A DNA stretch of 24,876 bases from the NCBI GenBank assembly GCA_018398765.1, contig JAHBMJ010001904.1, positions 1 to 24,876 of the forward strand, read 5' to 3'. The notes below the pieces were generated by a model. That model did no database searches. It saw nothing but the letters and a program-made list of their open reading frames with translations, and was not told the DNA's origin. This DNA comes from Chromera velia (taxonomy: Eukaryota > Sar > Chromeraceae). Both the position numbers and the translations under genes were made by a program. This document shows positions 10,617 to 19,865 of this stretch, piece by piece; within the stretch, counting starts at the first letter, position 1; the number at the start of each line of letters is the position of its first letter.

Positions 10617-11072
10617 GACTGACTGATTGACTGACTGAATGACTGAATGACTGAATGACTGAATGACTGAATGACTGAATGACTGAATGACTGAATGACT
10701 GACTGAATGAATGAATGAATGAATATGAATCTTTCTTTGCAGAAGTGCACATCCATGTCGGGGGCCATGCGAGAGATGCAGAGATTCTCTCTTCCCGGTC
10801 TCCCCTGTTCGCCCGACCCTCACACTTTGAGAGTTCTAGAGGGAAAGATGGACGCCTCTCTGAGGGGACAGAGAGAGAGCCTGCAGCTGGCGTTGTCAGG
10901 CCAAGGTCAGGGAGCTGAACCTATCAACAACACCCTCATGATTCCCTTCGACCCTGCAGAGGCCGAAAGAGAGATTCAACTCCTTGAGGGTGCACAGCAG
11001 CAGAAGGGCCCCGGCATGACACACACCAGGAGACCCCGGACAGCGCACCCGGCGACGAGGAGCTGCTGTTGA
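6514..11072 (+). CDS. Seven-exon gene, Pro-rich protein of unknown function (about 775 aa)
   Basis: Exons inferred from frame and splice signals: 6514-6888, 7427-7511, 7636-7694, 7978-8386, 8692-9678, 10136-10218, 10743-11072 (TGA). Phases agree at all junctions, and every acceptor reads TGCAG. The exon 3 end (7690 or 7694) and exon 5 end (9678 by frame; the frame itself runs to TAG 9735) are the least certain. I recognise no domain. Exon 1 has a charged N-terminus with several Trp (WRDKRDWVDWIQNNPRQGG) and a Tyr/Phe-rich end. Exon 4 is basic. Exon 5 is long, Pro/Ala/Ser-rich and probably disordered. A short motif R-P-[RS]-[TS]-A occurs five times in exons 1, 5 and 7. An alternative upstream ATG is at 6430. 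A cytoskeletal or flagellar role is only a guess from the motif style. Confidence 0.7.
10581..10723. repeat. (GACT)n / (GAATGACT)n repeat in the last intron
   Basis: The repeat starts as GACT tetramers, changes to an 8-bp unit GAATGACT repeated about seven times, and ends as GAAT tetramers. It lies within the intron 10219-10742 and stops about 20 bp before the TTTGCAG acceptor of the last exon. The Ser/Val-rich minus-strand frames across it are by-products of the repeat. Confidence 0.95.
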
Positions 11073-11818
11073 GGAAAGGGTGGATGGAATAAGGTTGGAT
11101 GGAGTAGGGATCGGGGTGAAGGTGAGGATGCAGACTGAAATGAACGGAAAAAAGGGAGCGGCTTGAAGAGCAGACTCCTCTCTGATTGCGCAACCCGTTC
11201 GTTGAGTGCGGTGGGCTTTCAAAGCACCCGGCGATCAAACCCTTGCAAGAGCTTTGCTCCAGCACTGCTTGACAAGGCGCTTAAGCTGAACATAAAAAGA
11301 TCTGGTCCAAACATCAAATCCTCAATTCCCTCCTTTTATCCAGTCTTCAACTTGAATCTCGATCGTGCGATCAGTTGATCGACCAGCTGATGTATTTATT
11401 CGATCGTCCTTTGTCAGGGCAGCTCTTTGACCAGCTGTTTGAATCGTTTTGCTTAGGGAAAAGAGGTTTCTCGGCATCCTTGTAATTTTTTTAACACTCA
11501 GAATTTGCGGTCTGAAAGTACTTAAAAATGATATGGCTCAGATAATAGCTGCGATACCTAATAGATGTATTTCACTTGAATTACTTTTTAAATATTAAAA
11601 GCTTAAAACAAATTATCAATCATTATATTTTGGTCGCTTTAAGCATTAGTAGTATTTATTCCAAATACTGGTTCAATAACATTTTTGTGTTATAATAAAT
11701 TGTTAACTATAATAATTTCTACATTATATCGCAAACTAGGATTAAAAACTTGAATAACAATAGCAAAGCAATGTAATCAAAGTATTTGCTAGAGTATTTG
11801 TTGGTTATAAAGTTGAAT
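11073..11818. other. 3' flank of the seven-exon gene and AT-rich intergenic DNA
   Basis: The first part probably holds the 3' untranslated region. From about 11480 the sequence becomes AT-rich and I see no gene. The Copia element is inserted at the right end, in this AT-rich DNA. Confidence 0.6.
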
Positions 11819-11823
11819 CTTGT
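11819..11823. repeat. Copia target-site duplication, left
   Basis: CTTGT lies immediately before the TGTTG start of the 5' LTR and matches 16996-17000. Confidence 0.85.
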
Positions 11824-12079
11824 TGTTGTATGCCACAACTTGTGCATCCGCGGCCCCGCCCGCGCATGCACCACGCCGACGGCGCCCGACGCAAGCCCTG
11901 CCGCGCCCTGCCGATCTGATCGAACACATTGGACTCAGCGATGCTTGAATATAAACAGAACAAATCAGTCTGAATTCGTCTGCTGATCGAGTAGAAAAGT
12001 CTATGAACAAACCTCTTATATACTCCTACGAGTGAGTAGAACGGACCCGTAAATGCTGCTTCACTGTGGGTCTATATCA
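11824..12079 (+). repeat. 5' LTR (256 bp)
   Basis: It starts TGTTGTATGCC and ends CTATATCA, so it has the canonical TG...CA ends. It is GC-rich in its first 90 bp and contains a possible TATA element, GAATATAAACAG, near 11947-11958. It is about 93% identical to 16741-16995. Confidence 0.93.
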
Positions 12080-12094
12080 TGGTAGTAGATGTGG
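12080..12094 (+). other. Primer binding site (tRNA-Met-like)
   Basis: TGGTAGTAGATGTGG begins directly after the 5' LTR. TGGTA[GT]CAGAG-like words are complementary to the 3' end of initiator tRNA-Met in many Copia elements; this copy differs at one of the first nine bases. The tRNA identity is inference. Confidence 0.6.
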
Positions 12095-12172
12095 TTTGAT
12101 CCGCTTCTTGCTGCGCAGGAGTAGAGGACTCTTCTTCGTTTGATCGTGTGGTGCACTCTCGACATCTACGCA

Positions 12173-13360
12173 ATGGAGTCGACGTCGTCCTCCCCTCGCT
12201 ACGACCTCTCCTCACTGGTCAGCCAGCCAGTGTCTGTTGCCTCACTTAACAAAATTCTTGATGCTACGATTGCTCTAGGCAAAGTCTATCTAAAAATCTG
12301 CTCGCACAATAGCACCGAGACCGTCGTTTCCGGTTGCTCTTCTTCATTTTCCTCGTTGTTTGTTTTGCAAAACCCTGAGGAGGTCACCTCGAATGCTTGC
12401 TCTGACCCCTCCAGCATCTCCACTGTCTTGGACGGTCTCCCTGCAGATGTCTGCGCAGCTGTGGAGAGTGCTTTGGCAGCTTTGCATGCCGCACAGAATT
12501 GCGCACTCCTCTCCTTTGCCTTCCATGGATTCTTTGCGATCCTGGACATTGGAGCCAGCCGCACCTGCTGCACTCGTGGGTGGCTGCGCAAGCGGAAGGA
12601 GCAGGACGGACTCACATGGACCGAGCGCCGCTTGCCCCGGCCTTCCACCTCCTTGACTGCCAATGGTCAGGTGCCTGTGGAGCTAAAGGCCATTATCCCA
12701 TGTTGAAGCCCCTCCAGTGATCTCTCTCTCGAGGCAGACATCCTGGAAACCAATGCGATCACTCCGGTCTTAATCGGAAATGCGGCATTGATTCCCCTCA
12801 AGGCGTCATTTGAGTATGCCACGGGCATTCTTTCCTTTCCCCATCGCCTCTCTCTGCACTTCCAACGCTCCCCAAACGACTTGTTCTTCCTTGCGTTGTC
12901 TCAGCCCCCAGAGCTTCGCACGAATGACACCGTCTCCGCCTCCGAACCCATAGAGCCCCGTACCCTTACCCTGGCGTCTTCACATTCAGCGCCAACTTCA
13001 TCCTCTGTTGTGCCCTCAGAGGACAATGGACACTACACACCTCTTCCCTGCCCATCCGACTCGAGTCATGCCAAACCGAATGTAGACCCGTCCCAGCCGC
13101 AGACTGCCGGGCCCTCCCCGACTGCTCAGTCGGTCGTCTCCAGCCAACCACCCTTGACGATGGTCGTGAGCCCCCGTCTCCTTACCGGACCGGGTCAGCC
13201 GTGCTCATGCTGCCACACAGCTCCTACGACTGAAGCTGCAGCGTGCCCCGCGTTGCACATCAAGGGTATGACTGCTGAACAGAAGAAGCGAAAGCGCCGT
13301 CCGCGCAAGCGCCGCCCCCGAAAGGGCAGCCGATCCCCTCCAGCCTCCGAGTTGGAGGCC
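12173..13360 (+). pseudogene. Copia short gag-like leader and aspartic protease
   Basis: From ATG 12173 (MESTSSSPRYDLS) only about 120 residues precede the protease, and I see no CCHC zinc knuckle, so a normal gag is missing or very reduced. The protease active site reads ILDIGASRTC at about 12539-12568, a match to the (L/I)D[ST]GAS box of Copia proteases with Ile at the Ser/Thr position. The frame is cut by TGA 12704-12706 and continues in the same frame (LEADILETNAITPVLIGNAAL). It is followed by a low-complexity Pro/Ser/Thr linker and a basic run of Lys/Arg near 13276-13330. Confidence 0.7.
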
Positions 13361-14340
13361 ATCAATTTTGAGATGGTCGATGAATTGATTCGTGCCTCCC
13401 ACGTTGAGATTGGGCATGCAGGGGTCATGAAAACCTGGATTTCCCTCCGTTGGGCACTGAAAGGGCACCCCAAAGCCCCCTCTTACGGTATTTCGCGACA
13501 AGCTGTGCAGCGTGCCCTTTAGCCATGCATCAAGGGGGGGACCTGCGCACACGTGAAACCTCGCAATGTTTCTGACGGTTGCACATCTCCCTTGAAGGTT
13601 ACAGGTCCCAGGCAGCGCCTGCAAGCTGACCTAGTGTACGGAAGGGCCGACCGCCCTAACGCATGCTATTACCTCACTCTGAAAGATGAGTAGGAAGACG
13701 ACCTGCACTATATTGCTGTATCAGACAGGGCCCCCCTGGCGTGCCGCCACCCTTCGTGAAGCCTACAAGGGGTGGGCAGCGACCTCAGCGGGGTACTATC
13801 CCAATGAGGTCATCACAGATTTGGGAAAGGAATTTCAGGGAGACTAGGCAGACTTCTTGTCTCAGATAGAAGTCGGGCACACGCTTGCCCCTGTCGGTTG
13901 GCACCGGACCCTCGGGTGCCTCGAGTGCACCCACAGGGAGGTCGATATAATTCTGCGGGCGATCGTCCACGACAACGGACTGCCCTTGAGTCATGGCCTG
14001 ACGTGGTTCAACTGGCTGTCGAACGCTACAACCGCCGTCTGGGTCCAGGGGACATTTCTCCTGCGGAACGTTGACACGGTCAGCCCGTTGTTTTCCCAAG
14101 CATTCAGGCAATGCTTGACCTCCTTTCAGCAGAAGAGTTAAAGAATGACCCTTCTTTGCGCACTTTTTCTGCGGGGGATCGGGTGTTGTTCAATCATCCA
14201 GAAAAGCAGAGGGACAAGAGAGAGGATTTGTGGGAAGATGCAATCATTAAACAGAGACACGGGGGGCATGTATACACCATTCAGCTGTCTCGCACCCAGC
14301 GTTCCACGCTTGCACACATTCGGTGTCTTCGTCCCTCCTC
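13361..14340 (+). pseudogene. Copia integrase
   Basis: An HHCC-like zinc-binding part is seen as H-x4-H (SHVEIGHAG, about 13397-13423) and two Cys after TAG 13520-13522 (PCIKGGTC). Catalytic residues of the DDE core: Asp in LQADLVYG (13628-13630), Asp in EVITDLGKEF (13818-13820), Glu in TLGCLECTHRE (13923-13925). The last two are 35 codons apart, as expected for a DD35E enzyme. Breaks: TAG 13691-13693, a frameshift at the C-run 13731-13736, TAG 13845-13847, a frameshift near 13978, and TGA 14072-14074. The C-terminal part (RTFSAGDRVLFNH ... HIRCLRPS) looks like an integrase C-terminal beta domain. It would have inserted the element's cDNA. Confidence 0.8.
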
Positions 14341-15020
14341 AGAAACCTCCCCTCCCGCCTCCCGTTCTTTCCTGCCGCACCCTTTGAATCCGCCGCACCC
14401 CCCCTCCAGCTCTCTTTCAGATAGTCAGCCTTCCCCGCCTTCACCACCGCATGCTTCATCCCCTATCCCTTTGGCACCGTCTGAGCCCACCCTCGGTGAG
14501 TTGCCTTCCATTCACGATTTTCATCAGGGAGAGATGATCATCTGGGAGGTCTCCGAGACGCAGAAGCGCTTCCTGGGGAAGGTGGTTGGGATTGACGAGA
14601 AGACAGAACTCCTTGAAGTCCATGCGTGGGGCTCTCTCAGGCACGGTGCCCTGAAGAACCGCATGTTTGCTCCCATGTGGCGCCGTCCCACGGGGCACCG
14701 TATCCGATACCAGCACCAGCAGCCCCCTTCCCACAACCCCGACATCTGTATCATTGCCTTAGATGAGATTCGAGAGCGTTGCATCTCCCTTTCCCCTGAG
14801 GGCCGACTCCCCCATTCTACCGTCTCTACGCATGCCTCCGCATTCTCTGTCGCCCGGACTCCCGCCCCCGACTCCCTCTGAAGTATCCCAATCCTTGCCG
14901 AGCTTGCTGCCCTCTCCGTCACCACTGCTGAATCGGAGTACCGCCCCTCTCTTGACCCCTCCGTTTGCCCTGCTGCCTTTGCTGCCTCTGCAACCGCCTC
15001 TGAGCCCTGCAGCAACGCCA
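14341..15020 (+). pseudogene. Copia polyprotein linker with an extra conserved-looking module
   Basis: Between integrase and RT there is a Pro/Ser-rich spacer, then about 60 residues that look folded: EMIIWEVSETQKRFLGKVVG at about 14531-14590, then LLEVHAWGSL and NRMFAPMWRR to about 14690. The alternation of strands and the GKVVGID and VHAWG patterns suggest a small SH3- or Tudor-like barrel, but this is a guess. TGA 14879-14881 interrupts the frame, which continues in the same phase into the RT. Confidence 0.5.
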
Positions 15021-15844
15021 CTACACACATCCTGGTCCGCGTTCGTGACCTGAAGGACCCTGAGGAACAGGCACAGCACCAAGCGGGGCGGAAGAAGGAG
15101 TTAGGGAAGTTTGAGACTTATGGTGTGAAAGAGAGCATTCCAATCGATGCAGTTCCTCCCTCAGCCCGTCGTACCGCCATCCCCTTGATCTGGAGGGACA
15201 CATTGAAGCGCGTGTCCGAACATGAGCGCATTTTCAAGTCCCGTCTCTGTGCTAACGGCTCCCCCCGCTTTGACCGCCAGTCGGACATTCCCGTTTCCAA
15301 CGTCACAGCAGCCCAATGGGGTCTCCGCATTGCGCTGTGCATTGCTTTCGCCTTTCCCGAATTGAACCCCCTCACTTCTTTCCTCCTTGCTGACATCGAA
15401 AATGCCTACCTCACAGCCCCCCGCCCTGACTCCCCAAGCGGAGAGCCCACGTATGTGCGGCCCCCTCCTGACCATCCCGAGTACCACACTCACCTCTGGC
15501 TCCTCTTGAAAGCCGTGTACGGCCTCAAGGACAGCGGCTTCATCTTTGACCGCCATAGAGACCGTGCGCTCCTCAAGGTAGGGTGGGTGAAGAGCGGGGT
15601 TCCGGGCTTGTGGTGGAAATGGTCTGGCCAGCCAGGAGCAGAGTCCTCTCAACTGCTTGGCCTGTGCGCGACTTTCGTCGACGATCTGGCTGTGATTGGC
15701 ATTGGGGCGTCTCCGTCCGACCTTGTCAACGAGATTGCATCCAAAGGCCCTTTCACCATCACTAAAGTAAAAGCGGATACAAACGGCTGCGCCCGGTGGG
15801 CTGAGGTAGACATTGAACTCCGACAAGACAAGATCCGTTTGAGT
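15021..15844 (+). pseudogene. Copia reverse transcriptase
   Basis: The segment is open from about 14882 to the TAG at 15845. It shows the Copia RT blocks in order: KSRLCANGSPRFDRQSDIPV (fingers), LLADIENAYLTAP (catalytic Asp A), YVRPPPDHPEY, LLLKAVYGLKDSGFIF (counterpart of KALYGLKQAPRAW), and the catalytic FVDDLAVIG at 15674-15700 in place of YVDD. It would copy element RNA into cDNA. The RT body itself has no stop, unlike the rest of the polyprotein. Confidence 0.88.
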
Positions 15845-16670
15845 TAGGCAGAGTATGTGCAGTCTCTCTTGCAGACCGTCCCGCCCGGACCCATCCCAAA
15901 CACTCCGCTTCCCGCCGATTCTCGCGACCGTCCAGACGACTCCCCCGCCTTGCCTGCTTCCCAGGCCCACTCATTCCGCTCTCTCCTGGGCGGCCTTGCT
16001 TGGGTCGCTCGAGATACCCGACCAGACCTTGCTGAGGCCTGCAACGAACTCAGTCGCTCCGTTGCCTGTCCGACCGAGCGGAGCCTCTCGTATCTCCACG
16101 GCGCCATCCGCTATGCAGCCGCAACCAAACACCGCACTCTCTGCATTCGCAGAGATGATATCCCCAAGCGTTCCGAGCCGTTGGACGTGACTGGGTGGGG
16201 GGATGCGGCACTCGGCACTGCGGGGTGTGCCTATCCGCACACCGGGTAGTTGATTGCGATCAGAAACTCTCTGATTCATTGGAGATCCTTTCGACAGCCC
16301 CGCGTTGCTCGAAGCAGTGCTCGTGCTGAGCTGTACGCCTCGCACGACCTAGTGGATTTTATGGAGTTTGTTCTTCCCTGCCTGCGGGTCGTCTAGGGAG
16401 AGGGAGTGTCCTGCACAGTGCACACTGACACGCAGGACGTGCTGCACTTAGTTGCCACAGACCATCCATATCCACGTGAGCGGTCTGTTACCAAGGTTGT
16501 CGAATCCCTCCAAGAAAAGCTCCTGGAGCGGTCTTTGTCTACCCTTGTGACACAGTCTCTCGCGTTGCGCGACGCTCTGGATGCATGCCGCATCCGTCTG
16601 TATCATATTTCAACCGACCTCAACCGCGTTGACCCCTTGACTAAAAGCATGGCCCCCAGTTGCTTCTCTC
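15845..16670 (+). pseudogene. Copia connection and RNase H domain
   Basis: After TAG 15845-15847, which sits where Copia elements usually have Gln in an LSQxxY motif (here LS-stop-AEYVQSLL), the frame continues through GLAWVARDTRPDLAEACNEL. RNase H residues are the Asp of TGWGDAA, the Glu of SSARAELYA and the Asp of HTDTQD, ending with TDLNRVDPLTKSM. TAG codons also lie at 16247-16249 and 16394-16396. The frame has no stop after the RNase H part and runs on through the polypurine tract into the 3' LTR, to 16849. Confidence 0.82.
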
Positions 16671-16717
16671 ATTCTTCAGCCAACACATCCCCGATGAGTG
16701 ATCCGAAGCAAAGTTGT

Positions 16718-16736
16718 AAAAGGAAAGAAAAAAGGA
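16718..16736 (+). other. Polypurine tract
   Basis: A 19-nt all-purine run (AAAAGGAAAGAAAAAAGGA) ends four bases before the 3' LTR and would prime plus-strand DNA synthesis. Confidence 0.85.
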
Positions 16737-16740
16737 TTTG

Positions 16741-16995
16741 TGTTGTATGCCACAACTTGTGCACCCGCGGCCCCGCCCATGCATGCACCACGCCGACGGC
16801 GCCCGACGTAAACCCTGCCACGCCCTGCCGATCTGATCGAACACATTAGACTCAGAGATGCCTGAATATGAATAGAACAAATCAGTCTGAATTCGTCTGC
16901 TGATCGAGTGGAAAAGTCTATGAACAAACCTCTTGCATACTCCTACGAGTGAGTAGAACAGATCCGTGAATGCTGCTTCACTGTGGTCTATATCT
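16741..16995 (+). repeat. 3' LTR (255 bp)
   Basis: It starts TGTTGTATGCC and ends CTATATCT; the terminal A of the 5' copy is T here. Most of the other differences from 11824-12079 are transitions. The target duplication follows directly. Confidence 0.93.
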
Positions 16996-17000
16996 CTTGT
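16996..17000. repeat. Copia target-site duplication, right
   Basis: CTTGT follows the last base of the 3' LTR and is identical to 11819-11823. Confidence 0.85.
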
Positions 17001-17506
17001 TCTGTTTGTGAATAACAACTGATAATGTTACTGATTCATAATTAAGTTGAATTCGACTAAAAATTTAATAAGATATTTGTTTTTTAACTTATACTGTATG
17101 TTCAACTTCTTTTTCAGAGTTGTTTACCATTAAGATTTGGTACACTAGCTGGCATATTATGCCGCATATATCGTATATTCTACCTTAATTTTTATAATTA
17201 TTGATATAACCCTATATAATATTTTAATCTGGACTTAAATGCATGAAGCCACTTATCTGATACAATCTATAGAGATTTAGTTATATATATATGCATGCAG
17301 CTTAAAATTAATTTTAAAAACAAAATCAGAAAAGATATCATAGTATCTTAATTACAGTAAATCATGCTTAATTCATTTTATTGTAGACTGAGCTGCATGG
17401 GGACTGAATTGTTCGATCGACCATGGTCTACTGCCTGCATGATCAACTCGATATTAAATCAACATTGAATGCTTTTTGAGAAACTCGATCGCCGGGCTAC
17501 TTAGGC
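17001..17506. other. AT-rich intergenic DNA
   Basis: No coding frame or RNA gene is visible. There is a short (TA)n run near 17281-17290. Together with 11480-11818 this is the AT-rich region into which the Copia element inserted. Confidence 0.6.
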
Positions 17507-17863
17507 CCAGCATCCTAGGCGTAGGCCATTAAAAAAAAAAAACTTAAAAAAAAACTTTAAAAAACCTTCAAATAAAATTTATTTACAAAAATACCCCCCC
17601 TGCAAAAACTAAAAGAGGCTTAAACAATTTAAGACCGGTTTTGAGCTTCTAAAACCCCAACGGGTTTTTTAAAAATACTTTTAGTTGTTTACAAAAACTT
17701 TTTTTTTTACTTAAAACATATTTTTAGCCTCTAGGTCTATATTTTCCTAGTCATTTCTTCTACTATTTCCTAGTATATTTTACATTATTTCGTACGTTTT
17801 TTACTTAAAATTTTTATGTTTAGATCTATAGTATTATATGTATGATTGAACTTGTTTGAATGG

Positions 17864-18196
17864 TCATAGAACACGCGCATTGCCTTCTTCCAACACTTCA
17901 ACCACTTTGAGAGGAACCTCTGCCCACCCCCCCACAAAGCCTTTGTTGCCCGCTGGCATCGTCATCTTCTTTCTTCGAATCTTCTCAAAGTCAGAGATAT
18001 CTGCAACTGAAAGAATGTTTTCAAAACGAGTCACATCATTGTCTTCAACTATCAGACCAAATGTTGCTGTTTCGCCACTGCGCTCAAATAGAGGGGCACG
18101 AAGACACTTGACCGTCCAATCTTTGTGTTTTGGATCATGAGCTAGATCACGAGCGGCAAGACCGGTGAACCTCCTGCCTGAAGCACTAAAAACAGC
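17864..18196 (-). CDS. Orphan exon or gene fragment, unknown product (about 110 aa)
   Basis: On the minus strand an open frame follows a GTGCAG acceptor-like site and runs from 18196 to TAA... more exactly to the stop at 17864, starting AVFSASGRRFTG. Its composition is that of a folded protein: DWTVKCLRAPLFERSGETAT, FGLIVEDNDVTRFENIL, then a basic KIRRKKM and a final VVEVLEEG. I do not recognise it. No upstream exon or ATG is evident. It lies inside the possible inverted-repeat element, so it may be a captured fragment of a gene located elsewhere. Confidence 0.4.
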   Translation of the reverse strand, partial: AVFSASGRRFTGLAARDLAHDPKHKDWTVKCLRAPLFERSGETATFGLIVEDNDVTRFENILSVADISDFEKIRRKKMTMPAGNKGFVGGWAEVPLKVVEVLEEGNARVL

Positions 18197-18205
18197 CTGC
18201 ACTTA

Positions 18206-19097
18206 CGCTAATTTGTAACATTCCACCCCCCCCTTCTCTCCTTTCAATTTGCTCAATATGTGCAACTATATCCGCGCTTTTTCTTTTATGACCTGGCTGG
18301 CTTCATCCGTCACTGGCACCTGTCTCCCTTCTGCCTAAACACGGTTAAGGCGGTGCTCTTGAAGGCAAGGTTGGTGTGAAACGACTGTGGGGGGGGGTAT
18401 GTTGATTCATTGTTGAGATAATCTGTTTCTCCATCGTAAAAGATCTCAGAATCCATGTTTTTGTAAAGGAAACAAATGTGTACAGGAGACTGTGCGTGCT
18501 TGGAAAAAAAGAAATGGAGAAAAAGATTTTTTATGGTAGAGGGCGGATGAGGAGGGCAACGATCACTATAACATCCTTCTCCCTGAATGAGAAAGAAACG
18601 ACGTAGGAAATGAATGCTTCTCTGCCTTTGTTTGATTAACTGAGCAGCCTGGGTTTTCTTTTAGGTGAATTCCTGCTTGTGCAATACGGTCAAATATTTC
18701 AATTTTGTTTTCATATTAATTATGCCGTGAGTGATGGTCTCAGAGTGAGAAGGTCACTAAGAACCTGCAAGTACATGGTTCAGTAGGGGCTCAACCTGGG
18801 GTTCGGCGCACAAGAGTGAAAACTGCGGTTCAAAGCTCTTTGAATGAACATGGTTTCATTTTCGTTGCTGCTCAGACTTGTTGATCAATCAATAAAGCAT
18901 ATTCGATCAATTCATTTACTTTCAATTGTTCTATAATTGTTCTTAAAGTTTTTGAAGAGGCTATAGTAAATAGGAGGCGAAGACTAGGTCCCTAGCATTA
19001 ACCCTAGCATCAACCTAGGCATCAACATCAAAACTCTTAAAAAAAAAAAAACTCTAAAAAAAAAAATGGAAAGAAAAACACCCAATAAAATTTAGAG
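18206..19097. other. Stretch without a recognisable gene
   Basis: I see no convincing coding frame. At 18985-19025 a short CCTAGCATCAAC-like unit repeats three to four times, followed by A-runs broken by CTCT. Other parts are unremarkable. Confidence 0.5.
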
Positions 19098-19128
19098 TTT
19101 TTTTTTATGGCCTACGCCTAGCCAGCGT

Positions 19129-19414
19129 CTTTGTCACACTGTTCTCAGTGTCACGGCAGACAGGCTATGTGAACTGCCACGTGCCGTCAGCTGTGATCGA
19201 GGTACTTGCGAGACTTACTTTCTCGTTTTTTGCTTCAATGACTTCTTTGCATGGACTGCAACAGATGCTGAAACTTGAAGGAGATCAGCGTTGAGCGACC
19301 CGGCTGCTGAGTCCTGTTTGCATCGATCTTCTTTCTGCGTGCATGCTGTCAAAGCGAATCGCCAATCCTTAGTTAGGTTAGTTAGTTAGAGGATGCCTAA
19401 CCCCAGTTGGAGCG
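19129..19414. other. Stretch without a recognisable gene
   Basis: There is a small GTTAG tandem near 19372-19390. I see nothing else I can support. Confidence 0.4.
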
Positions 19415-19833
19415 CTAAGCTCCCGGGCGGCACATACATGCATGGTTGTTGTTTGTTAAGTCGCCGGTGGAGTTGATCAGTTGATCACTTTCTAGAATAG
19501 GGAGACAGGCATCAAAGAGACAGACCGGATGCGAGCGTAGAAGCGATCGAATGACATTACGGATGAAGAGTTCAGATGTACTTGCACCGCGGAGTGGACA
19601 GTTACAATCATTTGAATTAATGGATTCCAGCTCAGCCAGGCAGTGCAGGAATTCTCTTTCATCCAGCCACTTGGCACATGAAGAAAGTCTATGCATGAAG
19701 TCATCAACACACCGAATACAAGAGTCATGTACACAGAGTTTGTGGTCGCTACATTCAACAGACAGAGCACTGCTTTCGCCTTGTGGGTTAAATGAGAGCA
19801 GACGTAAGAAACCGAACAGAGAGCCGTCGGTTA
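19415..19833 (-). CDS. Probable internal or terminal exon, unknown product
   Basis: On the minus strand a pyrimidine-rich acceptor-like tract ending CTCTCACAG is followed at 19833 by an open frame without a stop to 19415. The translation looks like a folded protein: TDGSLFGFLRLLSFNPQGES, then KWLDEREFLHCLAELESI, and SELFIRNVIRSLLRSHPVC. It has many Cys (about a dozen). No domain is recognised. A donor may lie at 19488 (AAA-GTGATC), since the last 25 residues look less protein-like. The plus-strand frame over the same bases is of lower quality. The rest of the gene was not found. Confidence 0.4.
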
Positions 19834-19865
19834 CTGTGAGAGCAGATCGAGGGAGGGCGGAAAAG

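Larger units (their letters stand above)
11824..16995 (+). mobile_element. Copia-type LTR retrotransposon, full length but inactive
   Basis: The element has two similar LTRs, a primer binding site next to the 5' LTR, a polypurine tract next to the 3' LTR, and a 5-bp target duplication CTTGT (11819-11823 and 16996-17000). The domain order protease, integrase, RT, RNase H is diagnostic for Copia/Ty1 (Pseudoviridae-type) elements, against Ty3 elements where integrase comes last. The coding strand is plus. By hand I count nine in-frame stops and two frameshifts. The LTRs differ by about 18 substitutions and one indel over about 255 bp, roughly 7%, so the insertion is not recent. Confidence 0.92.
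17514..19121. mobile_element. Possible inverted-repeat element carrying a gene fragment
   Basis: The left end reads CCTAGGCGTAGGCCATT followed by an A-run (17514-17542). The right end is its inverse, a T-run then ATGGCCTACGCCTAG (19098-19121). The core match is 14 bp plus the homopolymer. The outer flanks are similar 7-mers, CCAGCAT (17507-17513) and CCAGCGT (19122-19128), which would be a target duplication with one mismatch. A possible exon lies inside. No transposase is visible. The short match and A-runs make this tentative; two unrelated A-rich repeats in opposite orientation would look similar. Confidence 0.35.

Noticed and set aside
10561-10723. CRISPR-like array
   Set aside because: Units are contiguous 4- and 8-bp tandem repeats without spacers, in a eukaryotic intron.
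10516-10823. Ser/Val/Gln-rich minus-strand ORFs
   Set aside because: They are direct translations of the GACT/GAATGACT microsatellite in all three frames and lie within an intron.
13205-13624. Minus-strand ORF opposite the Copia integrase N-terminus
   Set aside because: Antisense shadow; the plus strand shows the HHCC-like and DDE residues.
15161-15970. Long minus-strand ORF of 269 aa opposite the Copia RT
   Set aside because: It is an antisense shadow of the RT frame, which has clear motifs on the plus strand.
12173-16670. Reassignment of TAG to Gln in this genome
   Set aside because: Six TAG stops in the Copia frame suggested it, but the MAPEG gene ends in TAG at a sensible place, the intact host genes have no internal TAG, and TGA and frameshifts also occur in the element. 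Mutational decay explains it better.
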